A stretch of DNA of 64,000 bases from Nitrospirillum pindoramense (GCF_007827955.1 NZ_VITR01000003.1:355881-419880), one strand, 5' to 3'; shown: positions 35,800 to 45,514, numbered from the stretch's first letter. The notes: generated by a model from the letters alone, not told the origin. Made by a program: numbers and translations.

Positions 35800-36363
35800 T
35801 CACGCCGCCAGGCGCGGCTTGCCGAACTTGGTCACGACCGCGTTGACGCGGGCGGAGATAGGCTCGATCGCCTCGTTGGCCAGCTTCACCGACAGCTCGG
35901 AGGTCTTGGTGGCCTCGCTCACCAGGGTGTCGAAGCTGGTCTTGGCGAACTCGGACTGCAGGTCCACCGCCTCGCGCAGGGTCTTCACGGCCAGCAGCGC
36001 CTTGGTGGCCGCCACGCTGCTCTCCAGCGAAGACTGGGCGTAGGCGACGAAGGACTTGGACAGGTTTTCCAGGCCCTTGGCCAGAACGGTGGAGGACTGC
36101 ACCAGGGCGTCCACCGTTTCCTTGTTGAAGCTCGTCAGCTCCTCATAGGCCTCGAAGGCCTTCTTGCTGGCCTTCTCCACCTGCTCCTTGGTGAGGGCGA
36201 CGGCCTGCTCGTAATTCTTGGTCACGGCGTCCTGCGCGGCGGCCACGGTGGTTTCGGCGGCCTGCTTGGTGGCGGCGCCGGTTTCCACGGCGGCGTCGGC
36301 GACGACCTTCTTGGCCCGCGACGCGGTGGTGGTGACGGGGGTGGGAGTATTCGGGGTGGTCAT
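35800..36363 (-). CDS. phasin family protein
   Basis: This 187-residue, mostly helical protein is rich in Ala, Lys, Glu and Thr. The central phasin domain has NYEQAVALTKEQVEKASKKA, then FEAYEELTSFNKETVDALVQ and QSSLESSVAATKALLAVKTL. Phasins coat polyhydroxyalkanoate granules and affect their size and number. A strong ribosome-binding site (AAGGAG) and a strong terminator suggest high expression. The N-terminal 30 residues are Thr/Pro-rich and variable. No phaC, phaB or phaR gene is nearby. Confidence 0.92.
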   Translation of the reverse strand: MTTPNTPTPVTTTASRAKKVVADAAVETGAATKQAAETTVAAAQDAVTKNYEQAVALTKEQVEKASKKAFEAYEELTSFNKETVDALVQSSTVLAKGLENLSKSFVAYAQSSLESSVAATKALLAVKTLREAVDLQSEFAKTSFDTLVSEATKTSELSVKLANEAIEPISARVNAVVTKFGKPRLAA

Positions 36364-36862
36364 GACAGTGCTCCTTCCAATGATCGCGTATGATCCATCG
36401 GCCGCCCGATGCGGCCCGTGCCCGGGTCAGGCTAACCGGCGTCGGCCGGGCGGCGTGCCGACGGCGAACGGCCCACCAGAGGCACCGTCATGTTGCGTCG
36501 CAGCACGATTTCATACGTGGGCCCTGCCGCGCGCTTTGTCAACCGGTTTTTGTGCGCCGCAAAATTTCCGTAACACGACCGCTGGGCGACGACATGCCGG
36601 AGTAAGGTCCAGCAAAGTCTTGGATAAAATATGCTTAATAAGCCAAGCGGTCCATGTACGCTGCCTCGCACGGGGTGATTATGCTGCAGTGCAGCACATC
36701 TTTCGGCGAGGCGGCTCCTCCATCCGGGGTAGCGCTGGGCCGGGAAACGCGCGACGCGCATGTAAAGGCGGGCAATGATGCTCGGGCCTTCTTTGTCCTT
36801 AACGATATTTTCAATACTGGACACGGAATCATCATGCCTTTACTTTTGTCGGCATCATCGAC
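36364..36862. other. 499-bp intergenic region between divergent phasin and DD-carboxypeptidase genes
   Basis: It holds the promoters of both genes. The GC content falls in 36620-36860, with stretches such as GGATAAAATATGC at 36622-36634 and TTTACTTTTGTC near 36839-36850. No reading frame here has a ribosome-binding site and family match. I see no defined regulatory motif. Confidence 0.4.
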
Positions 36863-38290
36863 ATGGCATGGCGGAAGGGGCAGTTCACCGTGACCCATTG
36901 GAATCGCTCGGTTCGGGGGAATCGCTCGTCCCTTACCCACATTGCTTGGCGGCTGGCCGTCCTGGCCTTCATGGCCTGCCTCGCCTTCGCCCCGGGACGC
37001 GCTTTCGCCAAGTACGCCGCCATTGTCGTGGATGCTGAAACCGGCCAGGTGCTGCACGCCGCCGGCGCCGACACCCAGAACTACCCGGCGTCCCTGACCA
37101 AGATGATGACGCTGTATCTGCTGTTCGATGCGCTGGATGCCGGCCGCGTCACGCTGGATACCCCCTTCAAGGTTTCCGCCCATGCCGCCGCCCAGGCCCC
37201 CAGCAAGCTGGGCCTGGACGCGGGCGACACCATCCGGGTGCGCGACGCCATCCTGGCCCTGGTGACCAAGTCGGCCAACGATGTGGCGGTGACGGTGGGG
37301 GAAAACCTGGGCGGCAGCGAGCCGCGCTTCGCCCAGATGATGACCGCCAAGGCCCGCGCCCTGGGCATGAGCCGCACCACCTTCCGCAACGCCTCCGGCC
37401 TGCCCAACACCGGCCAGGTGACGACGGCCCGCGACCTGGCGCGGCTGGCCCAGGCCCTGATCCACGACCACGCCAAGCAGTACGCCTATTTCAAGACGGC
37501 CAGCTTCACCTACAACGGTGAGACCATGGCCAACCATAACCATCTCATGTCCCGTTATCCCGGGATGGATGGCATCAAGACCGGGTTCATCAACGCCTCC
37601 GGCTTCAACCTGGTGGGCTCCGCCGTGCAGGACGGACGCCGGTTGATCGCCGTGGTCATGGGTGGCAGCAGCGCCGTGTGGCGGGACAACCGCATGGCCG
37701 ACCTGCTGGATGAAGGCTTCGCCACCAAGCCTGGCCAGGTGCTGACGGCGGAGGCGCCCATCCGCGCGCCGCGTGATCGCGGGGCGTCGCAGGCGGGGGC
37801 GGTGCAATTGGCGAGTGCTGAAAGCCAGGACAGCGCCACCTCCGAGGGCGATGAAGACGAGGCCGATGAGGCGCCCGCGCCAAAGGCCACCAAGGCCGTG
37901 CGTCTGGCCAGCGCCGCCGGCAAGGCCGCCAAGGCCGTGGGCAAGGCGGCGGAAAGCGTGGCCGACCACACCCTGCTGGCGGCCCCGGCGGAAGCGGCCC
38001 CCGCCGTCGCCACCGGCACCAAGGGCAAGAACATCCCGGCGGGCTGGAGCATCCAGGTGGGCGCCTATAACGACCGCGCCGCCACCCAGGCCGCCATCGC
38101 CCGCGCCACACAGAAGTCGCGGGGCCTGCTCAACGCCGCCGTGCCCAACGTGGTGGAGGTGTCGTCCGCCAAGTCCACCCTGTACCGCGCCCGTCTGGCA
38201 GGCTTGAGCGAGAAGACCGCGCGCGCCGCCTGTGCCCAGTTGAGCCGCCAGGGCCAGGGCTGCATCACCATCGCCCCCGGCGCCAACTGA
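36863..38290 (+). CDS. D-alanyl-D-alanine carboxypeptidase (S11) with C-terminal SPOR domain
   Basis: This 475-residue protein has a signal sequence at about 29-49. The penicillin-binding fold has SLTK at 77-80 with the nucleophile Ser77, SAN at 137-139 and KTG at 239-241. An Ala/Lys/Glu-rich linker (about 290-385) leads to a SPOR domain (GWSIQVGAYNDRAATQAAIA, then TLYRARLAGL). The enzyme trims terminal D-Ala from peptidoglycan stem peptides, and the SPOR domain probably directs it to denuded septal glycan. This fusion is common in Alphaproteobacteria. The next gene starts 11 bases after its stop, suggesting an operon. Confidence 0.95.
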   Translation: MAWRKGQFTVTHWNRSVRGNRSSLTHIAWRLAVLAFMACLAFAPGRAFAKYAAIVVDAETGQVLHAAGADTQNYPASLTKMMTLYLLFDALDAGRVTLDTPFKVSAHAAAQAPSKLGLDAGDTIRVRDAILALVTKSANDVAVTVGENLGGSEPRFAQMMTAKARALGMSRTTFRNASGLPNTGQVTTARDLARLAQALIHDHAKQYAYFKTASFTYNGETMANHNHLMSRYPGMDGIKTGFINASGFNLVGSAVQDGRRLIAVVMGGSSAVWRDNRMADLLDEGFATKPGQVLTAEAPIRAPRDRGASQAGAVQLASAESQDSATSEGDEDEADEAPAPKATKAVRLASAAGKAAKAVGKAAESVADHTLLAAPAEAAPAVATGTKGKNIPAGWSIQVGAYNDRAATQAAIARATQKSRGLLNAAVPNVVEVSSAKSTLYRARLAGLSEKTARAACAQLSRQGQGCITIAPGAN

Positions 38291-38301
38291 TCCCCGCTTC
38301 C

Positions 38302-39243
38302 ATGGCGCCCCCCGGCCCGGCGGCGGGCGATGGCCCCGCCCCGCCCTCTCTTTTGGCTTTGGCTCGGCAGCGGCGGGAGCCGTGGTGGGCCTTCCTGGCC
38401 GGCATGGTGATCGTCGTCATCGGCAGCGTCCTGATCGCTGTGGTGCTGCTGAAACTGCCGCACTGGTCGCATGTGGACCGGGCGATGGTGCGCAGCGAGG
38501 GACTGCGCGCCATTGTCGAATTGCTGATGCTGCTGGGCAGCGTCGCCGCCGCACTGCTGCCCCTTACCCTGGCGGTGCGCTGGCTGCACGGACGGCCCTT
38601 GCGCAGCCTGGTGTCGCCCGTCGCCGGCCTGGATGTGGGATTGGCGCTGCGCTCCGCCCTGCTGTGGGGCGGGCTGGTGCTGCTGACGGTCGTGGCCAGC
38701 GGCCTGATCGACGTCTGGAACGGCGAGCCGTTCGCCCCTGGCGGGCAGCCCTGGCCCCAGGTGCTGGCCTTCGCCGCCGCCACGGCGTGGATGGTGGTGC
38801 TGCAGGTCACAGCCGAAGAGGCGGTGTTCCGCGGCTATATCAGCCAGGGGCTCTACGCCGCCACGGGCAGCGCCTGGGTGACCGCCCTGCCCGTGGCGCT
38901 GCTGTTCGCCGCCCTACATACCCAGTCCTGGAGCAACGGGGTGTGGGACCAGCGCGCGCTCTATTTCATCATCTCGCTGCTGCTGTCGGCGATCACCGCC
39001 AAGGCCGGCCGGCTGGAGGCCGCCATCGGCATCCATCTGGGCCAGAACCTGGCCGCCATCTATGTCATGGGCGTCCTGGGCCCGCCCTTCCCCTCCCTGC
39101 TGGGCGTGGGCGCGCCGGAGGGCAAGCCGGCGGGCCTGGCGGAGGTGGGCACGGTACTGCTGACCATGGCCGTCGTTGTGGGTCTGTACTGGTATTTGGG
39201 CGTGCGTCGCGGCTGGGTGGTGCGACAGCCAGGGGCAGGATAA
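38302..39243 (+). CDS. CPBP family intramembrane metalloprotease
   Basis: This 313-residue protein has about eight membrane segments. The CPBP/Abi motif 1, EE-x3-R, is at residues 172-177 (AEEAVFRGYISQGLY). Motif 2 is the His in LLFAALHTQSW, and motif 3 is GIHLGQN. CPBP proteins are related to Rce1 and cleave substrates within the membrane; the bacterial roles are mostly unknown. It follows the DD-carboxypeptidase gene by 11 bases and is likely co-transcribed, which could suggest an envelope role. Confidence 0.88.
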   Translation: MAPPGPAAGDGPAPPSLLALARQRREPWWAFLAGMVIVVIGSVLIAVVLLKLPHWSHVDRAMVRSEGLRAIVELLMLLGSVAAALLPLTLAVRWLHGRPLRSLVSPVAGLDVGLALRSALLWGGLVLLTVVASGLIDVWNGEPFAPGGQPWPQVLAFAAATAWMVVLQVTAEEAVFRGYISQGLYAATGSAWVTALPVALLFAALHTQSWSNGVWDQRALYFIISLLLSAITAKAGRLEAAIGIHLGQNLAAIYVMGVLGPPFPSLLGVGAPEGKPAGLAEVGTVLLTMAVVVGLYWYLGVRRGWVVRQPGAG

Positions 39244-39297
39244 TCCCTCCCTTTTCCGCCAAGGGCGACGCGACGGTTACCATATGGGTTCCTATCG

Positions 39298-39606
39298 AAT
39301 GGCCGTCTCCACCTGGCCATCCCCCTCAACGTCTCTGCGGATACGCTCATCTTCGATGAGCACGAACGCGCTCCCAAGGACGAGGGCGTCAGGCTGATCC
39401 TGCAAGCGCTCGACGAGTTCACGCCCGAGGAACTCGCCACGGTCAAGACCGTCCTCCAGGGCCTCGTCCTCCAGCACCAGGCGCGCCGCTGGGCCAACGC
39501 CTCTTGGCGGCGGACAAGGCAGGCGGTAAGGGCAGCACCTGGTTCTGCGGATGGATCGGGGATGGCGGGACGCCACAAGCGGCGAGCAACTCAGCCGCTA
39601 AGGTAA
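39298..39606 (+). pseudogene. 5'-truncated XRE-family regulator remnant
   Basis: The frame reads LHLAIPLNVSADTLIFDEHE, then ALDEFTPEELATVKTVLQGL and VLQHQARRW. This is the C-terminal half of a widespread phage- or plasmid-type HTH regulator (VSADxLLFDExERGP...LILKHEAKRW). The whole helix-turn-helix is missing and there is no start codon. The 30 residues after ARRWANAS look like read-through to a chance stop. It marks the left edge of a decayed island. Confidence 0.65.
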
Positions 39607-39627
39607 GCTGCTGTTCTAAAACACAGA

Positions 39628-39709
39628 ATCCACATCGGTGTGGATCGGTGTGGACTGGTGTGGATCGGTGTGGATTTAACGTGGATCGGTGTGGACCGGT
39701 GTGGATTTA
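39628..39709. repeat. 10-bp tandem repeat array
   Basis: The unit TGGATCGGTG is repeated with few changes at 39641, 39651, 39661, 39682 and 39692, with a partial unit at 39702. One interrupted unit at 39671 has an extra base. The left edge forms a hairpin, ATCCACA-TCGG-TGTGGAT, at 39628-39645. The array is iteron-like, but no replication gene is nearby. Confidence 0.8.
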
Positions 39710-39966
39710 GCGGCGGCCGATAGGCGCGAGAACTCAGGCTAAGCAGCTGATTCTCAATGGAGAATGAGTGTTTTTAGGCCAGCGGCCGCAATCGGCCGCG
39801 CCAGGCGCCAAAACGGCGGCAGGGGCGCTAAAACAGCCGCAACCCCGCTCCGCAGCGTCAAAAATGACAGGATTTAGGATTACACCTGTGCATCATCTAT
39901 GCACATTTTATCACGCAAGCCGGTTAGGGCCTTGATCCCGTAGTGATATATAGCTGTCAGAGATGG
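39710..39966. other. intergenic DNA with hairpins in decayed island
   Basis: It contains ATTCTC-AATG-GAGAAT at 39750-39765 followed by GAGTGTTTTT, a likely plus-strand terminator. The dyad CGGCCG-CAAT-CGGCCG follows near 39786-39801. No gene is seen in this stretch except possible tail frames of the next gene. Confidence 0.5.
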
Positions 39967-40218
39967 TTACAAGCCATCCCATCCTAGCCTTTCCAAGCCA
40001 CTGGCCAAAAAATATATAATCAGCGACAGGATCTGTATGCCAACGGCCCAACCCTTCGAGATTCTCCCGTCCATAAATTGAGACGACGAACTGACATAGC
40101 CTAACAAGCAATAAACCTCTCTACTCAAGAATCTATCACCGCTCCACAGTGATGCGGATGTTAACAGTATCCCTATAATCAGATTTACCACGACGTATAG
40201 CACATACCTCATAATCAT
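39967..40218 (-). CDS. small membrane protein downstream of Rhs tip, putative immunity protein
   Basis: This 83-residue protein starts at an ATG with a good ribosome-binding site (AGGAG, 7 bases upstream). It has two hydrophobic segments, YVLYVVVNLIIGILL and VGIQILSLIIYFLAS. It begins 9 bases after the Rhs fragment ends, in the place where Rhs immunity genes normally sit. The sequence is AT-rich compared with its neighbours. An overlapping frame at 39911-40111 continues further, so a frameshift cannot be excluded. No family is recognised, and the immunity role is inferred from position only. Confidence 0.55.
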   Translation of the reverse strand: MIMRYVLYVVVNLIIGILLTSASLWSGDRFLSREVYCLLGYVSSSSQFMDGRISKGWAVGIQILSLIIYFLASGLERLGWDGL

Positions 40219-40227
40219 AGCTCACTC

Positions 40228-40965
40228 CTATTGGCAGCTTAGGCGGCTCGCGCAAAGTCTAGAACCCGTTATCCGGGACCCATCAAACGACCAACCCGGG
40301 AATGGGGTTGGTTTCGACTTGAAGTCCTGCCTTGGCAAGGGATTGCTAAAGCCCGGTGTGTTTAGGTCCGGTTTCTGAACATCGTCAAAGCCAGCCGCGT
40401 CAAGAAGACCATGGGTGAAGCTATTCGAATTATATTCATCCTTGCCAGGGCGAGGGAAGAGAGTGTATTTTTCGTTATTTCTGTAATTATTGAATGCACT
40501 TGTAAGACTACCAATCATATCATCTTCAGTTTTCCCTTCTGGTATTTTTAGATTTTCCTGGAATGCCGGAGCCGCCCTCACATCGGTAGGCCTGTTAATT
40601 CCTTTGTAAAGATTCCCACCATTCCCCATGAGGGTGCTTACAGGATTATTACTGGGTCCAGCCCCCATAAATTCCATATATTCCCCAGAAGGACCTCTAA
40701 AGAATCCAGCTACGTTGCGATATTTGTCTTGATCCTCAGGAATAATCGCAATCTTTGTATGGTAATTCCCAAGCCCCACTTCATGTGCCATCAAAACGAT
40801 CCTCAATCCATCGGGATCGACAGCATTTAACGGGTTATTTGCCGTGTAGGCATAGCGGTTGAGCCCATCTACAAAGCCCGCCGGGTCCATCTGCAACCAC
40901 CTGCCGATGCCCGGCACGTAGGTGCGGTTGGGGGTGACGTAGAGCCCGATCTCGTCATACCGCAT
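40228..40965 (-). CDS. 5'-truncated Rhs protein: core end plus toxin-like tip
   Basis: This frame of about 245 residues starts within the Rhs core. GLYVTPNRTYVPGIGRWLQM is followed by DPAGFVDGLNRYAYTANNPL and NAVDPDG, the standard junction before a variable toxin tip. The open frame extends upstream to an in-frame stop at 41002-41004 without another start, so the large Rhs shell is lost. The tip has HTKIAIIPEDQ and later YNSNSFTHGLLDAAGF, a His-then-NSNSF order. This faintly resembles permuted NlpC/P60-like hydrolases with Ser in place of Cys. Toxin activity is unproven, and without the shell it is probably not delivered. Confidence 0.7.
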   Translation of the reverse strand: MRYDEIGLYVTPNRTYVPGIGRWLQMDPAGFVDGLNRYAYTANNPLNAVDPDGLRIVLMAHEVGLGNYHTKIAIIPEDQDKYRNVAGFFRGPSGEYMEFMGAGPSNNPVSTLMGNGGNLYKGINRPTDVRAAPAFQENLKIPEGKTEDDMIGSLTSAFNNYRNNEKYTLFPRPGKDEYNSNSFTHGLLDAAGFDDVQKPDLNTPGFSNPLPRQDFKSKPTPFPGWSFDGSRITGSRLCASRLSCQ

Positions 40966-41007
40966 CCCCGCATAGCGATACGGTGACCCGGTGCTCCCGT
41001 CCTAGGC

Positions 41008-41021
41008 ACTCTGGCCAGAGT
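41008..41021. repeat. 14-bp perfect palindrome at the Rhs breakpoint
   Basis: ACTCTGGCCAGAGT lies 4 bases beyond the stop that ends the truncated Rhs frame. It may mark a recombination or deletion joint. Confidence 0.5.
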
Positions 41022-41092
41022 ACGCAGTGACGGCATGTTACATCCGGCTCAGCCGTCGTAGCCGCACCTCCCCCTGGCTGGCACTAAAAAAA

Positions 41093-41116
41093 GCCGCGAC
41101 CCCAGCGGATCGCGGC
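41093..41116 (-). terminator. rho-independent terminator of pmm/pgm gene
   Basis: GCCGCGA (41093-41099) pairs with TCGCGGC (41110-41116). On the minus strand a run of seven T follows. Confidence 0.8.
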
Positions 41117-41143
41117 CCTTTTCCTACTCTACCATCAATTGGC

Positions 41144-42535
41144 TCAGAAGCCTTCCGGCGCCTGGATGCCGCTCTGGCTCAACTGGTCGCGGATGCTGCC
41201 CTTCAGACGTTCCAGGCCGGCTTCGCTAAAGGCCTCGGCGCGGGCCACCAGCACGTCCTGGGTGTTGGAGGCGCGCAGCAGCCACCAGCCGTCTTCGGTC
41301 TTCACGCGGACGCCGTCGATGTCGTTGACCTCGACGCCCTTGCCCGCCAGGGCTTTGGCGCGGGCCACGATCTCGTCCACCGCCTTGAACTTGCGTTCCT
41401 CATCCACCTGGAAGCGGACTTCCGGGGTATTGAACACGGGCGGCAGCACCGACTTCAGCTTGGCCAGGCTGCCTTCGCGGCTGACCAGGCCGGCCAGGCG
41501 CACGCCGCAGTAGGGGGCGTCGTCGAAGCCGTAATACTTGTCGGCGAAGAAGATGTGGCCGCTCATCTCACCGGCCAGGGGAGAGCCCGTCTCGGCCATC
41601 TTGGCCTTCAGCAGGCTGTGGCCGGTCTTCCACATCAGCGGCTTGCCACCGTTCTTGGCGATGTCGTCGTACAGCGTCTGGCTGGACTTGACGTCGGCGA
41701 TGATGGTGGCACCCGGGTGACTCTTCAGCACGTCGGCAGCGTAGATGGCCAGCAGCTGGTCGCCCCAGATGATGTCGCCATGCTCGTCCACGGCGCCGAT
41801 GCGGTCGCCGTCGCCGTCGAAGCCGATGCCGATGTCCGCCTTATGGGTATGGACGGCGTGGATCAGGTCTTCCAGGTTCTCCGGCACGGTCGGGTCGGGG
41901 TGATGGTTGGGGAAGGTGCCGTCCACCTCCTCGAACAACAGGATGTGCTTGCCCGGCAGCTTGTCCGTCAGGCGGCGCAGGACGTGGCCCACCGCGCCGT
42001 TGCCGGCGTCCCACACGATGGTCAGATCGCGGGTGCCGTCATAATCGGCCGCCAGGCGGTTGATGTAATCCTCGCTGACGTCCAGCTTGCGGAAGGAGCC
42101 GGCGCCGGTCACCAGGTCCTGGCCGTGGACCAGGCGGCCGATCTCCTGGATCTGCTCGCCATAGACCGGGCCCTTGCCCAGCATCATCTTGAAGCCGTTG
42201 TAGTCCGGCGGGTTGTGCGAGCCGGTGATCATCAAGCCGGCGTCCAGTTCCAGGTGCCGCACGGTGAAGTACAGCATGGGCGTGGGGCCGAGGCCGATGC
42301 GGATGACCTCCAGGCCGGTGGACATCAGCCCCTCGACGCAGGCCTGCTCCAGCTCCGGCGAGGACAGGCGGCCGTCGTAGCCGATGGCCACGCGGGTGCC
42401 GCCGGCGCGCACCACCAGGGTGCCGAAGCCCTGGCCGATGGCGCGGGCGTCGTCCGGGCCCAGGGTCTTGCCGATGACGCCGCGGATGTCGTACTCGCGC
42501 AGCACCGTGGGGTGGAACCGATGATTAGCGGTCAT
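41144..42535 (-). CDS. phosphomannomutase/phosphoglucomutase
   Basis: This protein of about 463 residues belongs to the alpha-D-phosphohexomutase family. The phosphoserine loop is in [18 protein letters not shown], the metal loop is [16 protein letters not shown], the sugar-binding loop is GEMSGHIFF and the phosphate-binding loop is LLRASNTQ. It interconverts 1- and 6-phosphates of glucose or mannose and feeds nucleotide-sugar synthesis. The ATG at 42535 has AGGTG 6 bases upstream; an in-frame GTG at 42544 is less likely. It is last in the galU-ugd-pmm group, which suggests supply of UDP-glucose, UDP-glucuronate and perhaps GDP-mannose for surface polysaccharide. Confidence 0.95.
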   Translation of the reverse strand: MTANHRFHPTVLREYDIRGVIGKTLGPDDARAIGQGFGTLVVRAGGTRVAIGYDGRLSSPELEQACVEGLMSTGLEVIRIGLGPTPMLYFTVRHLELDAGLMITGSHNPPDYNGFKMMLGKGPVYGEQIQEIGRLVHGQDLVTGAGSFRKLDVSEDYINRLAADYDGTRDLTIVWDAGNGAVGHVLRRLTDKLPGKHILLFEEVDGTFPNHHPDPTVPENLEDLIHAVHTHKADIGIGFDGDGDRIGAVDEHGDIIWGDQLLAIYAADVLKSHPGATIIADVKSSQTLYDDIAKNGGKPLMWKTGHSLLKAKMAETGSPLAGEMSGHIFFADKYYGFDDAPYCGVRLAGLVSREGSLAKLKSVLPPVFNTPEVRFQVDEERKFKAVDEIVARAKALAGKGVEVNDIDGVRVKTEDGWWLLRASNTQDVLVARAEAFSEAGLERLKGSIRDQLSQSGIQAPEGF

Positions 42536-42567
42536 GACGTGCACCTGCTTCCTTGCTGCATTTGACC

Positions 42568-43887
42568 TTAGCGGCGCGCCGGCCGGCCAATGGACTGGTA
42601 CGTAAAACCGGCGGCCTTCATATCGTCAGGATTGTAGATATTGCGGAGATCGACAAGCACCGGTGCCTTCATCGACCGGCGCACCCGATCGAAATCCAGC
42701 GCGCGGAACTCGTTCCATTCCGTCAGGATGGCCAGGATGTCGGAATCCTGGATGGCGGCATAGGCGTCGGCGCACCAGGCGACCCCCGGCAACAGGCGCT
42801 CGGCCTCATGCATGCCGGCCGGATCGTAGGCCTGCACGACGGCGCCCAGGCGTTGCAGTTCCGGAATGATGTCCAGGGACGGCGCGTCTCGCATGTCGTC
42901 CGTGTTGGGCTTGAAGGTGACGCCCAGGATGCCGACCCGCTTGCCCTCCACGCTGCCGCCGGCGGCGGCCACGATGCGGGCGGCCATGGCCTTCTTGCGC
43001 TTGTCGTTGATGTCGATGACCGTCTCGACGATGCGCAGGGGCGATCCCACGTCCGCGGCGGTGCGGGCCAGGGCCAGTGTGTCCTTGGGGAAGCAGGAGC
43101 CGCCATAGCCGGGACCGGCGTGCAGGAACTTGCGGCCGATGCGGCCGTCCAGCCCGATGCCCTTGGCCACGTCGTGGACGTTGGCGCCCACCTTCTCGCA
43201 CAGGTCGGCGACCTCGTTGATGAAGGTGATCTTGGTGGCGAGGAAGGTGTTGGCCGCGTACTTGATCAGCTCGGATGTCTCCAGGCTGGTCATGACGATG
43301 GGCGTCTCGATGAGGTATAGCGGCCGGTACAGGGCTTTCATCACCGCCTGGGCGCGTTCCGATTCGGCGCCGATGACCACCCGGTCGGGGCGCATGAAGT
43401 CGCCGATGGCCGCACCTTCGCGCAGGAACTCGGGATTGGAACAGACATCGAAGTCCAGGCCCGGCCGCGTCTCGCCGATGATGCGCGCCACCTCGCGGCC
43501 CGTCCCCACCGGCACGGTCGATTTGGTGACGATGACCGTGTAGCGCGCGGGATCCAGGGCCAGAGCCACCTCTTGCGCAGCAGCATACACATAGGACAGG
43601 TCCGCATGGCCATCACCGCGACGCGAGGGCGTGCCGACGGCGATGAACACGGCGTCGACGTCCCTGACGGCGCTGGCGAGGTCGGTGGTGAAGCTGAGCC
43701 GGCCGGCCTTGGCGTTCTTGGCCACCAGGTCATCGAGGCCGGGTTCGAAGATGGGGATCACGCCGCGGTTCAAGCGCTCGATCTTGCTGGCGTCCTTGTC
43801 GACGCAGACCGTGGTCACGCCGAATTCGGAGAAACAGGCGCCAGAGACCAAGCCGACATAGCCCGTTCCGATCACCGCGATGCGCAT
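42568..43887 (-). CDS. UDP-glucose 6-dehydrogenase
   Basis: This 439-residue protein has the N-terminal NAD fold ([20 protein letters not shown]) and KSTVPVGTG. The catalytic Cys is in [18 protein letters not shown], and the C-terminal UDP-binding domain has [20 protein letters not shown]. It oxidises UDP-glucose to UDP-glucuronate with two NAD+. It lies 32 bases upstream of the phosphohexomutase gene, and galU lies further upstream, consistent with a polysaccharide precursor pathway. The length and all motifs are standard. Confidence 0.97.
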   Translation of the reverse strand: MRIAVIGTGYVGLVSGACFSEFGVTTVCVDKDASKIERLNRGVIPIFEPGLDDLVAKNAKAGRLSFTTDLASAVRDVDAVFIAVGTPSRRGDGHADLSYVYAAAQEVALALDPARYTVIVTKSTVPVGTGREVARIIGETRPGLDFDVCSNPEFLREGAAIGDFMRPDRVVIGAESERAQAVMKALYRPLYLIETPIVMTSLETSELIKYAANTFLATKITFINEVADLCEKVGANVHDVAKGIGLDGRIGRKFLHAGPGYGGSCFPKDTLALARTAADVGSPLRIVETVIDINDKRKKAMAARIVAAAGGSVEGKRVGILGVTFKPNTDDMRDAPSLDIIPELQRLGAVVQAYDPAGMHEAERLLPGVAWCADAYAAIQDSDILAILTEWNEFRALDFDRVRRSMKAPVLVDLRNIYNPDDMKAAGFTYQSIGRPARR

Positions 43888-44097
43888 ACCGATCCCCTAT
43901 CGTCACGTCGTCCCGTTTCCCGGGCCCCGCTGGCCCCCCATCGGGCGCCCCGTCGGCGAGACATCGGGAATTGGGGTGGCGCCGGTTCTTCCGGCAGCCA
44001 CCCCGTCATTTAAGGCGACACGCCTGTGCCGCGCATGTGACCTTTTAGGGTCTTTCACCGCCTATTTAAAGCGCGTGGACATGCCCTGGGCGTGCGC

Positions 44098-44967
44098 TCA
44101 GAGCATTTCCTTCAGGGCGGCGCGCACCTTGTCGGCCATGTCGGGCCGGGCCAGGGCGTAGGCGGCGTTGGCCAGCACGAAGCCCAGCTTGTCGCCGCAG
44201 TCGAAGCGCTTGCCCTCGAAGCGGAAGCCGTGGAAAGGCTGGTTGCCGATCAGCTTGGCCATGGCGTCGGTCAGTTGGATCTCGCCGCCGGCCCCCTTCT
44301 CGAAACGCTCCAGGTGATGGAAGATTTCCGGCTGCAGGATATAGCGGCCCTGAATCGACAGGGTGGACGGGGCCTGCGCCGGCTCCGGCTTTTCCACCAG
44401 CCCCTTGACCTCGGCCAGCCGGCCGTCGTCCTTGCCGATGTCCAGGATGCCGTACTTGTTGGTCTGCTCGCGCGGGACCTCGAACACGGACAGCAAGTTG
44501 CCGCCGACCTGATTATAGGCGTCCATCATCTGGGCTAGGCAGGGGCGGTCGCCCAGCACCTGCTCATCAGGCAGCAGCACGGCGAAGGGCTCGTCACCGA
44601 TGAACTCGCGGGCGCACCAGACGGCATGGCCCAGACCCAGCGGCTCCGACTGGCGGACATAGGCGATCTTGCCGCTGTCGATCTGGATGCTCTCGACCAC
44701 CTTCAGCAGGTCGAGCTTGCCGCGGTTCTTGAGCGTCTGGTTCAGTTCGTAATTCAGGTCGAAATGATCCTCCAGCGGGGTCTTGCCCCGGCTGGTGACG
44801 AAGCAGAACATTTCGATGCCGGCGGCCTTCGCCTCATCGACCGCGTGCTGGATCAACGGCTTGTCGGCCAGCGGCAGCATTTCCTTCGGGATCGCCTTGG
44901 TCGCGGGAAGAAACCGCGTGCCCAGACCCGCGACCGGGAACACCGCTTTGCGTATGCGCTTGACCAT
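44098..44967 (-). CDS. galU: UTP-glucose-1-phosphate uridylyltransferase
   Basis: This 289-residue protein begins RKAVFPVAGLGTRFLPATKA and has the nucleotide-binding signature with IPKEMLPLADKPL. Further motifs are EPLGLGHAVWCAREFIGDEP and the metal region FAVLLPDEQVLG. It makes UDP-glucose from UTP and glucose-1-phosphate, the substrate for the downstream ugd product. The ATG at 44967 was chosen because the homology starts there; the frame is open to 45090. The gap to ugd is about 210 bp, so ugd may have its own promoter. Confidence 0.96.
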   Translation of the reverse strand: MVKRIRKAVFPVAGLGTRFLPATKAIPKEMLPLADKPLIQHAVDEAKAAGIEMFCFVTSRGKTPLEDHFDLNYELNQTLKNRGKLDLLKVVESIQIDSGKIAYVRQSEPLGLGHAVWCAREFIGDEPFAVLLPDEQVLGDRPCLAQMMDAYNQVGGNLLSVFEVPREQTNKYGILDIGKDDGRLAEVKGLVEKPEPAQAPSTLSIQGRYILQPEIFHHLERFEKGAGGEIQLTDAMAKLIGNQPFHGFRFEGKRFDCGDKLGFVLANAAYALARPDMADKVRAALKEML

Positions 44968-45514
44968 AACCGACCCCTGGAGTTCAAGCCCCGGATTATC
45001 GGGGATTATTGGAATTGGTGGGTGGGCCACCCGATTCCGGATCGGCCCGTCCGTGCCGCCCTTCTGCCATACCGGCAAGCGGGCGTGCAATCAAGCTGAC
45101 GAGACTTTCTGACGCTTTCGTGGCAAGAAAAACCGCCATCACGGGCGGCGGCGGCCTATGCCGATGCCTATATCCATGGTCAGGCACGGCGCCCGTTCGT
45201 TGGATGACATCCTGTCCAAACGGTAACTTTTGCCTCAATCGCGCCTAATTCCGTTGCTTAAATCAGGTGACGCAAGTCAAATCAGCGTGACAGCCCCGGC
45301 CGGAATTTGTAGTAGTTTAGCCTAAAGTTGGCCCTCCAATATTCCCGAACCGGGTCTGTTCATCCCAAGGCGGCTGTTTCTGCCCAACGGGCATGGGCTA
45401 ACGCCGCCGAAGGCATGCTTAACGCACGCAGACACGATATTCGTCTAGGACACCATATTCGTCTGGGTTCGCTGGCAACCTTGGTTCCCTACTACCTCTG
45501 AACGAGAGTCGGAC
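44968..45514. other. 547-bp intergenic region between divergent galU and NarL-type genes
   Basis: It contains an AT-richer central part (45240-45345) and a direct repeat of A-C-G/C-ATATTCGTCT at 45434-45446 and 45452-45464 (18-bp period), 50-80 bp before the regulator start. No gene is seen. Confidence 0.45.

Noticed and set aside
36654-36893. A 79-aa frame before the DD-carboxypeptidase gene
   Set aside because: It has no ribosome-binding site or family match, and it overlaps the start of the real gene in another phase.
39628-39709. CRISPR array
   Set aside because: The repeats are 10 bp and contiguous, without spacers, and no cas genes are present.
39911-40111. A 66-aa gene on the minus strand
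   Set aside because: It overlaps the better-supported 83-aa frame, which has a strong ribosome-binding site. It might be the other half of a frameshifted gene, but nothing proves this.
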